NCBI RefSeq assembly: GCF_037977235.1
Contig: NZ_CP150276.1
Location: 2,914,001-2,978,000 of the forward strand
Origin: Paenibacillus sp. FSL K6-0276
Lineage (GTDB): Bacteria > Bacillota > Bacilli > Paenibacillales > Paenibacillaceae
Direction: 5' to 3'
DNA length: 64,000 nt
Shown: positions 42,663-51,852 of the stretch, piece by piece
Position numbering within the stretch: position 1 is the first letter of the stretch
Layout of the letters: each line of letters begins with the position of its first letter
The notes under the pieces: generated by a model
Told to the model about the DNA's origin: nothing
Databases searched by the model: none
What the model saw: only the letters and a program-made list of their open reading frames with translations
Program-made: the position numbers and the translations under genes

Positions 42663-43748
42663 TTATGCTTCTATAATATTGTAGCGAGAATGCAAATACC
42701 AAATAAGTTCTCTTCGGCTGCTGACACCTGACTTGCTAAAAATGGACTTTAAATGATCCTGGACAGTGTAAGCAGAAATATGTAGAGCAGAAGCCAATTC
42801 TTTAGTGGATAATCCTCGAATTACACCATGTAATAGCTGCTGCTCACGTTCCGTCAACCCATACGCTTCAGCAATGATGGGAAGCATGTCCGCTGGACGT
42901 GCGGGCTCGAAAGAAATAGCAACCTGGATCTGACCGTCGAAAGTCTGAAGACGGCTTGCTCGAACGACCAAATAAGGCCCCTCAGTCATACGAATGCATG
43001 CCTTCGCTATCCCCACAGATTCGGAGGGGCTGTTTAATGCTTGCGTGCTTACAGCACGGATTGGCCGTGGCAGGACATGAGCATCGATCATTTCCAATGA
43101 TCGAAGCTTATCTAACCAGCGATCCGCTGCGGGATTGGACGAGAGAAGAGCCAAGTGATCAGATAGTACTGCAATGCCGGAACCATAATGATCTTCAAGC
43201 CATGTCTCCTCTCTCTCTGGAAGCTCAAGACTGAAAGCCCGCATTCTGGCTGCAATCAGAGGAATCAATGAGGTGATCCAATCACATTCCTCTTGTAAGA
43301 ATTCCGATTGATCCGCATTTCTGTACAGCGTCAAATAGCCCCAACAAGATTCTCCAAGAATAAGCACTGCTCGTAGTTCATCCCGAAAACCTGCTGGAGA
43401 CAAAACCTTTCGATACCGGGCACTCCGCTCTGGTTGCTGCTCGGTTGCTTCATATATTGTAGCGACGAGGAGTTTGCTATTAACCATTTGCTCGTAGCTG
43501 TTCACATCATCCCCACCGTATTCGATCTGGAACAAGTGGGGATGAATGGATTCTACGTTGTCTTCAGTAACCGCACCAGTAGAAAGCAATGTTTGTGGAT
43601 CAACATGAGTACAGCAGGCGGCATCAAAAGGAAGAACTTCACGCAAGAGGGAAAGCAAGGAAGTACGGTAGTTGTGAGATGAATCACTAACCATACCTAG
43701 CTTAATGATTTGTTTTTTTATTAGACTGTAATGTTTATTGGTATTCAT
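42663..43748 (-). CDS. LuxR-family transcriptional regulator
   Basis: A 361-residue protein. The C-terminal 65 residues are a LuxR helix-turn-helix: L-T-E-R-E-Q-Q-L-L-H-G-V-I-R-G-L-S-T-K-E-L-A, then H-I-S-A-Y-T-V-Q-D-H-L-K-S-I-F. The N-terminal 280 residues resemble a GAF/PAS-type sensor domain. It is divergent from the saccharopine-dehydrogenase-like gene and shares the intergenic region with a Fur-like site. It may regulate that neighbour and itself. The ligand is unknown. Confidence 0.85.
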   Translation of the reverse strand: MNTNKHYSLIKKQIIKLGMVSDSSHNYRTSLLSLLREVLPFDAACCTHVDPQTLLSTGAVTEDNVESIHPHLFQIEYGGDDVNSYEQMVNSKLLVATIYEATEQQPERSARYRKVLSPAGFRDELRAVLILGESCWGYLTLYRNADQSEFLQEECDWITSLIPLIAARMRAFSLELPEREETWLEDHYGSGIAVLSDHLALLSSNPAADRWLDKLRSLEMIDAHVLPRPIRAVSTQALNSPSESVGIAKACIRMTEGPYLVVRASRLQTFDGQIQVAISFEPARPADMLPIIAEAYGLTEREQQLLHGVIRGLSTKELASALHISAYTVQDHLKSIFSKSGVSSRRELIWYLHSRYNIIEA

Positions 43749-43828
43749 TGGGTAGCCCTCTAGTCATTAATGTATTATTACGAACCCCCACATTTGTGGG
43801 ATAGTGAACGGAAGCGAAATCCTTATAA

Positions 43829-43845
43829 TTGAGAATGATTCTTAA
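43829..43845. promoter_or_regulatory. Candidate Fur-type operator
   Basis: TTGAGAATGATTCTTAA is a near-palindrome with the core AGAAT-G-ATTCT. Its inner 15 bases (TGAGAATGATTCTTA) match the Bacillus 7-1-7 Fur consensus TGATAATNATTATCA at 11 of 14 fixed positions. It lies between the divergent LuxR and dehydrogenase-like genes. Confidence 0.55.
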
Positions 43846-43877
43846 TCAACTCTATTATATAGGATGCGGTGATAAAA

Positions 43878-44972
43878 ATGCAGGAAAAAGAAGATATAGT
43901 TGTCGTTGGTGGTTATGGATATGTAGGGCGTACGATATGTGAAATATTAGAGAAACAGTTTCCAGGTAAAGTATTTTCTGCAGGGAGAAGTCTTGAAAAA
44001 GCAGAGCGGTTCAGTCAATCTACCCAGGGTAAAGTCAGGCCGTTACAGTTAGATACCAATAAGCCGTTACCTCCACATTTACTAGATCAAATGAAGCTAT
44101 TCATCATGTGTTTGGATCAAACGAATACGGATTTTGTTAAAGCCTGCTTTCGTAGCGGTACGCATTATGTGGATGTATCAGCGAGCGGTCCGTTTTTATC
44201 TCAAATTGAGGCGTTCAATGAAGAGGCTGCACGATATGGGTCTAGTGCCGTTCTTAGTGTAGGGCTTGCACCCGGTATAACCAATCTAATGGCTCATGAA
44301 GCGGAGAGATTGATGGAACAGACGGAAGAAATCGAAATCGCGATAATGCTCGGACTTGGTGATTCTCATGGTAAGGCAGCGATCGAATGGACAGTGAATA
44401 GTTTAGGAGAAAAGTTTGAAGTTAAGCAGAAGGATCGTCAGGTAGAGGTGGAGAGCTTCACCGATAGAAAGTCGTATCACTTTGGTGACGATTTAGGGAG
44501 TCGCCATGCATATCGTTTCCCATTCTCAGATCTTGCCCGAACGCTCAAAGCTTCGTCCATCTCCACACGATTTTGTCTGGACTCAGTCTTCGTTACTAAA
44601 ATGCTGGCTATAGCCAAAAAAACAGGGGCTGTTCGTTTGTTGAAAACAAGCTGGGTGAACAGGTGGATGGTTCGTGCTATGGAGCGGGTACATTTAGGGA
44701 GTGACCAGTTCGCTATCAAGGTTGAGGCTCGTGGAAGAAATCGAGAGGGGAAGCCAATGCATGCTGATTTAATATTGCAAGGAAAGAATCAATCCATCAT
44801 CACTGCAAAAGTGACAGCAGCAGTATCAAAGCTTCTGTATGATTCACCATTTCCAGGTGGCGTATATCATATCGAGCAGTTAACAGATCTAGCATCTATA
44901 CAAAAGGAATTAGGATCTACACTCTCACTGGAGATCCAAGTAAAGGAGCATAATGCAGATAAATCAAAATAA
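43878..44972 (+). CDS. Saccharopine-dehydrogenase-like oxidoreductase
   Basis: A 364-residue NAD(P)-binding protein with the Rossmann motif V-V-V-G-G-Y-G-Y-V-G-R near residues 8-18 and a substrate domain containing S-V-G-L-A-P-G-I-T-N-L-M near 134. It belongs to the saccharopine-dehydrogenase-like (Sacchrp_dh_NADP) family, which includes carboxylate and sugar oxidoreductases, so the name does not fix the reaction. ATG 43878 has GGTG upstream; GTG 43869 is the alternative. Regulation by LuxR or Fur is suggested by the intergenic region. Confidence 0.8.
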   Translation: MQEKEDIVVVGGYGYVGRTICEILEKQFPGKVFSAGRSLEKAERFSQSTQGKVRPLQLDTNKPLPPHLLDQMKLFIMCLDQTNTDFVKACFRSGTHYVDVSASGPFLSQIEAFNEEAARYGSSAVLSVGLAPGITNLMAHEAERLMEQTEEIEIAIMLGLGDSHGKAAIEWTVNSLGEKFEVKQKDRQVEVESFTDRKSYHFGDDLGSRHAYRFPFSDLARTLKASSISTRFCLDSVFVTKMLAIAKKTGAVRLLKTSWVNRWMVRAMERVHLGSDQFAIKVEARGRNREGKPMHADLILQGKNQSIITAKVTAAVSKLLYDSPFPGGVYHIEQLTDLASIQKELGSTLSLEIQVKEHNADKSK

Positions 44973-44997
44973 AATAATTTGTGTATAGTAATTTTGA

Positions 44998-45030
44998 AAG
45001 AGGCTTGATTAGTCAGGCTTCTTTTTCGTA
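44998..45030 (+). terminator. Rho-independent terminator
   Basis: GAGGCTTGA-TTAG-TCAGGCTTC, a stem with two G-U pairs, followed by TTTTT. Confidence 0.7.
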
Positions 45031-45140
45031 ACCCAAAAGAGTTTTGGCCGTATTAACTGATGAACATTTCATTCAGGAAGAAAATTCTGTTCTTTCCTAA
45101 TGGGTCATGTTAACAAAAAGAGAAGTTGAGGTCATCACCT

Positions 45141-47525
45141 ATGAATGAAGAATTTACAGATTACGCCGATACAGGATATTCGACCGCTGAGCAGAAGGCG
45201 GCTCAGTATTTTGCATCTCTTCGTGAACAGTTCAAAGAAAAAACTTATGTGTCCACCTTGATTGAAGATTTTCAGTTGTGGAAGAAGAACCATATTCATC
45301 GTCGTTCATGGTTGTCCTTTTTATCAAGAGGGAAAAGGAAACCTGATTCTCAGGATTATCATAGATATCTAGGATGGCTGAATCAAACCGGTAAATTGGA
45401 TGATTATTTGGATCGAAGTGTTTCCTATCTTTATATGAGAGATCTGGGGCAAGCTTTGGATTCACCGAACACACAGCTACGGATTAAGCGTATGGTTGCC
45501 GACATTAGAAATCAGATGATTCATCCAGGCTCGACAAGTACGGAGGATCAGTCAGATTTCATGAGTTTGACGGGGATTTATCGTTGGGCCCAGAAGGAAG
45601 GCGTTGAAACCGCCACGATTTGGGTGATAGACAAACTTAAGCAGGTATCAGCACATCTTCCGAAGGAAATGAATCCCGAGCAAGCGCAGCGTAAATTGAT
45701 CAAGATCATTATTGGGGTGATTCTCCATGTGATGGAAGAGATGGACGATGAAGTAACACCTGTGGATCGTGCCAAGAGAATTGATGAAGCGATTAGGCTT
45801 GGTTATTCATATGGCCTAACTTATCCATTCATTGACGATCTCCTTGATTCCAGTGTCTTAACCGACCAAGAGAAAGAACAGTATTCCCATATGATACGCA
45901 CCGCGATCCTTAATAGAGTTGTACCGGAATTGGGTGAATGGTCAGGAGAGAACATGCCGTTCATTCGATTTGTACATTCAGAGCTTAAGGAGGCTTTTGA
46001 GTATATTAGTGGGTATCAGCGGGAAGAAATGCAGGATGCATTTTTCGAGCAGTCCTTTGTATTTTTCCATTCCCAGGAGTTGGATCGAATGAAGGAGCTT
46101 TCTAACTCTGAATACAGCAATGAAGAGCTTTTCATACCCATTATTTTAAAATCCTCATCTTCCCGTTTAATTGTCAGATCAGTAATTAGTGCTCCAACAG
46201 ATGACGGATTTGATCAACGTACCTTCTTTTATGGGTTATACAATCAGCTGGCTGATGATTTTGCGGATATGTTTGACGATATGAAGGTGGGGGCGGTAAC
46301 TCCCTATACTTATTATTTGCAATACCGTGGTCAACGTACGGATCTGATCAACCCTTTTGAATTATACTGGACGGTCATTTCCCATTTAATACACACCGTG
46401 TATCAATCCGATCCTAAAACCCGTGAGGTAATATTAGATCGAGCCATCAATGGCCTCAAGCGCTGTAAAGAACGTGTAGGGATTGAAAAGTATAAAGAGA
46501 TCATGGAGATCTTTGCATCTGGTCAACCAGAATTTAATCGGCTTGTACAGCAGATGGTGCAGAAAGCGGACGATGTGGATTTTTTCGATAAGCTGCTTCG
46601 GGATCAGTTGCTTTTGAATCTAAAAAACAGCAAGAAGGAAAAAGTGGAATTTCGAGATACGATTCAAAGGGTCCGAGTTCAAATCAACAAACAATTGCTG
46701 ATAGCTAAGCCAGCCGAGACGCCAGCCATGAAAGAGATGCTTATTGATGCAGCTAATTATAGTCTGGAGGGGGATGGTAAGCGGATAAGGCCTATATTGA
46801 CTTGGGTCATGGGTGTTAACGAATATGGTATAGATGAATCGGCCATTGTGCCGCTTCTGAGATCTTTGGAATATATGCATACTGCCTCTTTGATCTTCGA
46901 TGATCTTCCATCCCAGGATAATGCCTCAACCCGAAGAGGTCGTACAACTCTACACGAAGTGTATAATAGCTCCACGGCGGAATTAACTGGACTATTTTTG
47001 ATTCAGAAGTCGATCGAGGAACAGGCGTCACTTCATTCTTTTGATGCAAAAGCTGTGCTTGCCTTAATGCAATATTCAGCCCAAAAAGCAGAAGATACAT
47101 GTATGGGGCAGGCGATGGATTTGAATTCTAAGGGGAAAGCATTGACGCTACAGCAATTAAATATGATTTGTTTTTATAAGACCGGAATTGCATTTGAAGC
47201 TTCACTAGTGATGCCAGCCATTCTCGCTCAGGTTAAGGAGTTAGAAATTCTGTCTTTGAAAAAATTTGCCTACCATGCGGGGATTGCCTTTCAGATTAAA
47301 GATGATTTGCTCGATTTGGAAGGGGATCATCATTTACTAGGTAAGCCGATAGGGCAGGATGTGGAGAATAACAATTCGACTTTTGTATCTATACTTGGTC
47401 CAGAAGGCGCAAGAAAAGAGATGTGGGAACACTATTGCCTTGCCATGGAAGCATTGAAGGAGATCCCTCGTAATATTGCTTTTCTGAAGCATTTATTGAA
47501 TTACATGATTAATCGAAATCGATAA
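45141..47525 (+). CDS. Large protein with a C-terminal polyprenyl synthase and an N-terminal isoprenoid-synthase-like region
   Basis: A 794-residue protein. The last 280 residues are a trans-isoprenyl diphosphate synthase: G-D-G-K-R-I-R-P near 544, first aspartate motif D-D-L-P-S-Q-D at 587-593, and second D-D-L-L-D at 721-725. The first 480 residues have no familiar domain name but carry D-D-L-L-D at 232-236 and D-D-F-A-D-M-F-D-D at 372-380 in helical surroundings, spaced like metal motifs of the same fold. The protein therefore may hold two active sites, one making a prenyl diphosphate and the other using it. That is inference. GAGGT precedes ATG 45141. Confidence 0.8.
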   Translation: MNEEFTDYADTGYSTAEQKAAQYFASLREQFKEKTYVSTLIEDFQLWKKNHIHRRSWLSFLSRGKRKPDSQDYHRYLGWLNQTGKLDDYLDRSVSYLYMRDLGQALDSPNTQLRIKRMVADIRNQMIHPGSTSTEDQSDFMSLTGIYRWAQKEGVETATIWVIDKLKQVSAHLPKEMNPEQAQRKLIKIIIGVILHVMEEMDDEVTPVDRAKRIDEAIRLGYSYGLTYPFIDDLLDSSVLTDQEKEQYSHMIRTAILNRVVPELGEWSGENMPFIRFVHSELKEAFEYISGYQREEMQDAFFEQSFVFFHSQELDRMKELSNSEYSNEELFIPIILKSSSSRLIVRSVISAPTDDGFDQRTFFYGLYNQLADDFADMFDDMKVGAVTPYTYYLQYRGQRTDLINPFELYWTVISHLIHTVYQSDPKTREVILDRAINGLKRCKERVGIEKYKEIMEIFASGQPEFNRLVQQMVQKADDVDFFDKLLRDQLLLNLKNSKKEKVEFRDTIQRVRVQINKQLLIAKPAETPAMKEMLIDAANYSLEGDGKRIRPILTWVMGVNEYGIDESAIVPLLRSLEYMHTASLIFDDLPSQDNASTRRGRTTLHEVYNSSTAELTGLFLIQKSIEEQASLHSFDAKAVLALMQYSAQKAEDTCMGQAMDLNSKGKALTLQQLNMICFYKTGIAFEASLVMPAILAQVKELEILSLKKFAYHAGIAFQIKDDLLDLEGDHHLLGKPIGQDVENNNSTFVSILGPEGARKEMWEHYCLAMEALKEIPRNIAFLKHLLNYMINRNR

Positions 47526-47542
47526 TTGGTTTGAAAATAGTG

Positions 47543-47570
47543 TGTTGGCATAATGCCAGCACTTTTTTTA
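47543..47570 (+). terminator. Terminator with GTGTTGGCAT/ATGCCAGCAC stem
   Basis: GTGTTGGCATAATGCCAGCAC forms a near-perfect stem (one G-U) followed by seven T. A sequence of the same core lies at 60430. Confidence 0.88.
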
Positions 47571-47676
47571 TGCTTTTGTATTGCTTATTACTTATTTATA
47601 GTAATTGAAATTTATAGTTTATAATCGAAAATGCGTGTACGATGAAGTTGAAAAGAGATAAAGGAGGTGATTACTT

Positions 47677-48492
47677 GTGAAGCTAGGAATTTTCTCGAAA
47701 GTATACTTGAACTATGAACTGGAGATCGCCTTACACAAAGTCAAAGCCCAGGGCATGAGTACGGTTCAATTCAATTTTGCTAATGTAGGATTGGAAAGTT
47801 TACCTAAAGAAATCAATCAGGAAACCATCCATCAAATCAAAGAAGCAACAATCAATAGTGGGGTTAACATCGCGGTGATCTCAGGGACTTTTAATACGTT
47901 AGAGCTAAATGAGGAGAAGAAGTACGATAATTTACAGTGTTTTAAAAATGTAGTTGAGGCTGCAGCAGCATTAGCTGTTCCGTATGTTTCGATTTCTACG
48001 GGTAGCTTGAACCAAGAAGATTTCTGGAGTCCTCATCCAGATAATCATACAGAAAGAGCATGGTCACTATTGCATGAAAGTCTTGCGTGGATGCTGAATA
48101 TTGCAGAAGATAACCATGTAACGCTAGTATTTGAACCTGAACAAACCAATGTGGTGAGTACGGCAGAAGATGCTTTGAGACTATTACAAGATCTGGACAC
48201 ACCCTATCTTAAGGTTTTGTATGATGCAGCAAATCTAGTAACTCCACAGGATCATAAGGACCTCTTAGGTAAGATATCAAAAACGCTAACAGCGCTGAAG
48301 GAGCACATTGCCATTGCGCATTGCAAGGATGCTTTTGTAACCGAAGAGAAGATCACTTTTGCACCGGTGGGTAAAGGAAACTTGCCTTTAAAGGAATATC
48401 TAAATGAATTAAGTAAGGTTTATGACGGGCCTGTTATTATGCATGGGTTAGCTGAGGACGATGTAGCGCATGCTTTGAATTACCTTAACTAG
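47677..48492 (+). CDS. Sugar phosphate isomerase/epimerase
   Basis: A 271-residue TIM-barrel protein of the AP_endonuc_2 type. V-F-E-P-E-Q-T-N-V lies near residue 150 and D-A-A-N-L near 182, H-C-K-D near 210 are the family's metal and substrate residues. Starts at GTG with AAAGGAGGTGA upstream, an unusually strong site. It begins an operon with an oxidoreductase and a hydrolase, as found in inositol or rare sugar catabolism. Exact substrate unknown. Confidence 0.85.
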   Translation: MKLGIFSKVYLNYELEIALHKVKAQGMSTVQFNFANVGLESLPKEINQETIHQIKEATINSGVNIAVISGTFNTLELNEEKKYDNLQCFKNVVEAAAALAVPYVSISTGSLNQEDFWSPHPDNHTERAWSLLHESLAWMLNIAEDNHVTLVFEPEQTNVVSTAEDALRLLQDLDTPYLKVLYDAANLVTPQDHKDLLGKISKTLTALKEHIAIAHCKDAFVTEEKITFAPVGKGNLPLKEYLNELSKVYDGPVIMHGLAEDDVAHALNYLN

Positions 48493-48509
48493 AATAGGAG
48501 GACATGAAT

Positions 48510-49583
48510 ATGAAAAAAGAAAACAAATTGTTGAACATCGGTGTTTTAGGCTGCGGTCAGATTTCACAAGCGGCGCATTTTGACTCTATAAGGCGTTCAC
48601 GTAATGCTCACCTTTACGCAATATGCGATGTGGACGATTACTTGCTCCAAAGAATGAATGCTATCTATGAACCTGACAAGGTTTATACGGATTATGATCA
48701 AATGTTGGCGGACCTGAGCGTAGATGCTGTTGTTATCGGAATTGCGGATCAATTTCACGTGGAGGCTGCTAAACAAGCAGTGCGAGCAGGTAAACATGTA
48801 TTAGTAGAAAAGCCTTTAGGTGTATCGATCGAAGAAGTGGAAGAATTAAAAGAACTTGTGGATCGTACCGATCTCAAGGTTCAAGTTGGAAATATGAAGA
48901 GATTTGACCCCGGTATAGTAGCAGCTAAAGAGTTTGTGGATCATGAAATGGGTGAGATTATTGGCTTGAAAGCTTGGTATTGTGATTCCACTTATCGATA
49001 TACCGTCACCGAAAATGTTCAGCCAGTGATTATATCTGGTAAAAATGTGAAGAGACCTAGTGGAGATCCAAAAGCAAATAAGGAATGTTATTATATTTTA
49101 GGTCATGGAAGCCATTTGTTCGATACCGCAAGATATCTAGGTGGAAATATAGTAAGTGTGAAAGCATGGAATACACAAAAGTTCGGTGCCTATTGCTGGT
49201 TTATTACTGCGGAGTTTGAAAGCGGCTTTGTAGCTCAATTGGATTTGACCATTGCGGTTGAGATGGATTGGCATGAAGGGTTCCAAATTTATGGTGAATT
49301 CGGATCAGTGGTAGGGAAGACTTATAACCCTTGGACATTAAAATCAAGCGATGTAGAAATTTTCAAAGCTAGTGATAACAGCTACCACAGACCGCTCGGA
49401 GCCGATGGCCATTTTTATAGATTGCAGATTGAAGGTTTCGCGGATTCTGTTCTGCATAATAAGCCAGGTGTAGGGGCAACGATTGAGGATGGGATTGCTA
49501 CGATGAGAGCGATGCTCGCTGTAGAAGAATCCGTGAAGACTGGAAATACTATTTACCTAAGTAACGTTTCAGGTCCTTTGTAA
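48510..49583 (+). CDS. Gfo/Idh/MocA-family oxidoreductase
   Basis: A 357-residue enzyme: G-V-L-G-C-G-Q-I-S-Q near residues 11-20 is the NAD(P) loop, and V-E-K-P-L-G near 103 carries the catalytic-type lysine of the family. G-H-G-S-H-L-F-D near 202 holds the histidine-aspartate pair usual in sugar dehydrogenases. The ATG 48510 has AGGAGG nine bases upstream (an ATG two codons earlier is too close). Acts with the preceding isomerase in sugar or cyclitol oxidation. Confidence 0.85.
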   Translation: MKKENKLLNIGVLGCGQISQAAHFDSIRRSRNAHLYAICDVDDYLLQRMNAIYEPDKVYTDYDQMLADLSVDAVVIGIADQFHVEAAKQAVRAGKHVLVEKPLGVSIEEVEELKELVDRTDLKVQVGNMKRFDPGIVAAKEFVDHEMGEIIGLKAWYCDSTYRYTVTENVQPVIISGKNVKRPSGDPKANKECYYILGHGSHLFDTARYLGGNIVSVKAWNTQKFGAYCWFITAEFESGFVAQLDLTIAVEMDWHEGFQIYGEFGSVVGKTYNPWTLKSSDVEIFKASDNSYHRPLGADGHFYRLQIEGFADSVLHNKPGVGATIEDGIATMRAMLAVEESVKTGNTIYLSNVSGPL

Positions 49584-49596
49584 AGGAGGAGAGAAT

Positions 49597-50347
49597 ATGC
49601 CTTACTTTACCTACGATCACATTCGATTTTATTATGAAGATGATGGAGGGGAGGAAGAGCCTTTTATATTTCTTCATGGTCTAGGCGGAGACGTCAATCA
49701 AACTTTCGGGTTAATGAAGCAAACAGATCACATACGAAGGATCTCACTAGATTTTCGAGGTCATGGAAAGACTGTGGACTTTGGTCATGCGGATGATTTT
49801 TCTTTTAAACAATTCGCGGAAGATGTAATGGCTTTAACGAACTATCTTCGTATCCATCAATTTAATATTGGAGGAATATCAACAGGTGCTGGCGTATCGC
49901 TTCATTTAGCTTTGAGATATCCGGCTAGGATTAAGAAGCTTATTCTGTCTCGTCCAGCCTGGGAAGATAAGCCGCAAGAGGCGTTGGTTCGTAAACAGAT
50001 ACGAAAATTCTGAGGTCTACCAAACCATAAATTCATTATCGTCTTATGCGGGTGAAACCCTATTAGGGCAGTTTAAATATCCTTATGTAAAAGAAACCTC
50101 GATGAAGTTTGTTAAGCTGCCAATGGATTGTCCTAATAATGATTGTGAGGCTTGGAAAAACTTAAAGATACCCACATTGATCCTTGCTAGTCAACTTGAT
50201 CCTATTCATCCATACGCCTACGGACGATTACTCTCAGAATACATCCCAAACGCCCAATTTAATGAGATTACTTCCAAAACGATCAGTAATAAGCAGCATA
50301 ATCATGATTCGTACGACACGATCAAGAGTTTTTTAAACGAGAGATGA
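49597..50347 (+). pseudogene. Alpha/beta hydrolase, frameshifted
   Basis: The first frame holds an F-L-H-G-L-G-G-D-V oxyanion region near residue 26 and G-I-S-T-G-A-G-V near 88, where the nucleophile is serine within G-x-S-x-G. Near 50004-50007 an A-run (AAAA) seems to have gained one base, giving TGA at 50011-50013; the other frame carries S-E-V-Y-Q-T to the end at 50347, including the late D-P-I-H-P and K-Q-H-N-H-D elements where the catalytic D and H usually lie. The full protein would be about 249 residues. Possibly a sequencing error in a homopolymer. Confidence 0.8.
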
Positions 50348-50378
50348 GCACAGTCCTCAACGGTGTTCATCTTTTTTT
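50343..50378 (+). terminator. Rho-independent terminator
   Basis: GATGAGCAC pairs with GTGTTCATC (one G-U) followed by T7. It ends the sugar operon and begins within the hydrolase's last codons. Confidence 0.8.
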
Positions 50379-50397
50379 GTACTTCAGAAGAAATAAA

Positions 50398-51152
50398 CTA
50401 TACCGTAACCACGTTAACTCCAAGTTTTGTATAGGTATCAATAGTCTTGTTATCCACTGTACTTTCAGTGATTAAATAGTCCAATGAGGATACGTTTGCT
50501 ACAAAAAAAGTTGATATTTTCTCCAGCTTTTCTTTCGTAGCTATGGCAATGACCATGGAGGATTGTTCAAAGAGCTGATTCTTAATAATGGATTCCTCAT
50601 TAGAGGGTACGGTTATGCCCACTTTTGAATCCAGCGTGGATACGCCAAGAAACGTTAGATCCAAATGGATTTGCTGTATCGCTCTAAGCGTTGAAGCTCC
50701 GAATAACACTTGGTTCTTTTTATCGAGGTCGCCACCTAACAAGGTTATACTAGCTTTGGACAACCGGCATAGTGATAAAGCAATAGAGGGGGAATTGGTA
50801 ATAATTCTTCCATCAAAATGCTCAGGGATGTTCTCAGCTACTTTTAAATTTGTGACCCGCCATCAATAAAGATGACCTTTGAATTCTCAATAAGCGTGCA
50901 AGCTCGTTTAGCTAAGTCAGCTTTGGTCTGGCTATTGAATTCTAAACGTGAATTGAAATCTTTCATGTCACTAATTAGGCTATGGGCTCCACCGTGAATT
51001 CGTTTGAGAAGTCCCAACTTCGATAAGCTTTGTAAGTCTTTTCGTATGGTATCTTCAGTTACATTTAATTCCTGTGTTAATTCTAGGACAACAACGCGGC
51101 CCTCGGTCTCTACTTTTTTTAGGATGTACGCCTGTCTGTCAGCTTTTAGCAC
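50398..51152 (-). pseudogene. DeoR-family repressor, frameshifted
   Basis: The start GTG 51152 has AGAGGTGG upstream. The N-terminal part is an intact DeoR helix-turn-helix (R-Q-A-Y-I-L-K-K, then N-V-T-E-D-T-I-R-K-D-L, K-R-I-H-G-G-A), up to D-G-G-S, where one base seems lost near 50866, giving TAA (first frame ends at 50844). The next frame restores T-N-L-K-V-A-E-N-I-P through S-P-S-I-A-L and the rest of the ligand domain to 50398. DeoR proteins sense sugar phosphates. It is convergent with the sugar operon. Break may be real or a sequencing error. Confidence 0.82.
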
Positions 51153-51337
51153 CGATCCACCTCTTTTCACAAAATGCTTTAAAGGATGTACTTAACGTTA
51201 CTATTTTACAACATATTAAATGAATTTGAAAAAAAATCAATCGTTTTTACGTTCAACTCCGTCTTACTTATATGTACATGAGGTGGATGCATCTTCCTGA
51301 TATAAGAAAGAGGGGGTGGTGGAAGGTGGAAAACACA

Positions 51338-51832
51338 ATGGATGAAGTCAGAATGGTAGATTTTGCGCAAATGGATGAAGAAGCTTTTTTTAGACGTTTG
51401 TATGTGGAGCATCGAAAAATGTACGCTATTGCTTATAGTTATCTACGAACAGAGGCAGACACGCTGGAAGTGATCCAAGAAGCGTCATGCAGGGCATGGA
51501 TGAAACGCAAAAAATTAAAGGACGAACAGTCCTTCACACCCTGGCTGATTCGAATAACGATCAACTGCTGCATGGATGAATTAAGGCGCAAAAAACGTGT
51601 GGTTGTAGCTGAAAAGATGGTGGAGGAAGCGGCACAGGAAATGAAGAGTAATGACCGAATTGACCTGGAGCGTGCGATGAATCGGATAAAACCTAAATAC
51701 CGGCATGTCGTAACGCTTAAATACTACCATGACATGACCACTATCGAAATTGCTAAAGTGCTAAAAAGACCAGAAGGTACCATTAAGACTTGGCTGCGTG
51801 AGGGACTCAAACAGCTTCGGAGCTATCTATAG
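51338..51832 (+). CDS. ECF-family RNA polymerase sigma factor
   Basis: A 164-residue sigma factor with region 2 (A-F-F-R-R-L-Y-V-E-H, then A-Y-S-Y-L-R-T-E-A-D and F-T-P-W-L-I-R-I) and region 4 (Y-R-H-V-V-T-L-K-Y-Y-H-D-M-T-T-I-E-I-A). No region 3, as usual for ECF factors. ATG 51338 has AAGGTGG nine bases upstream; a GTG at 51326 is the main alternative. The next gene, only 20 bases on, encodes a membrane protein of the DUF4179 type, the usual anti-sigma partner. Confidence 0.88.
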   Translation: MDEVRMVDFAQMDEEAFFRRLYVEHRKMYAIAYSYLRTEADTLEVIQEASCRAWMKRKKLKDEQSFTPWLIRITINCCMDELRRKKRVVVAEKMVEEAAQEMKSNDRIDLERAMNRIKPKYRHVVTLKYYHDMTTIEIAKVLKRPEGTIKTWLREGLKQLRSYL

Positions 51833-51852
51833 CAATATTGGAGGTGAACGGA

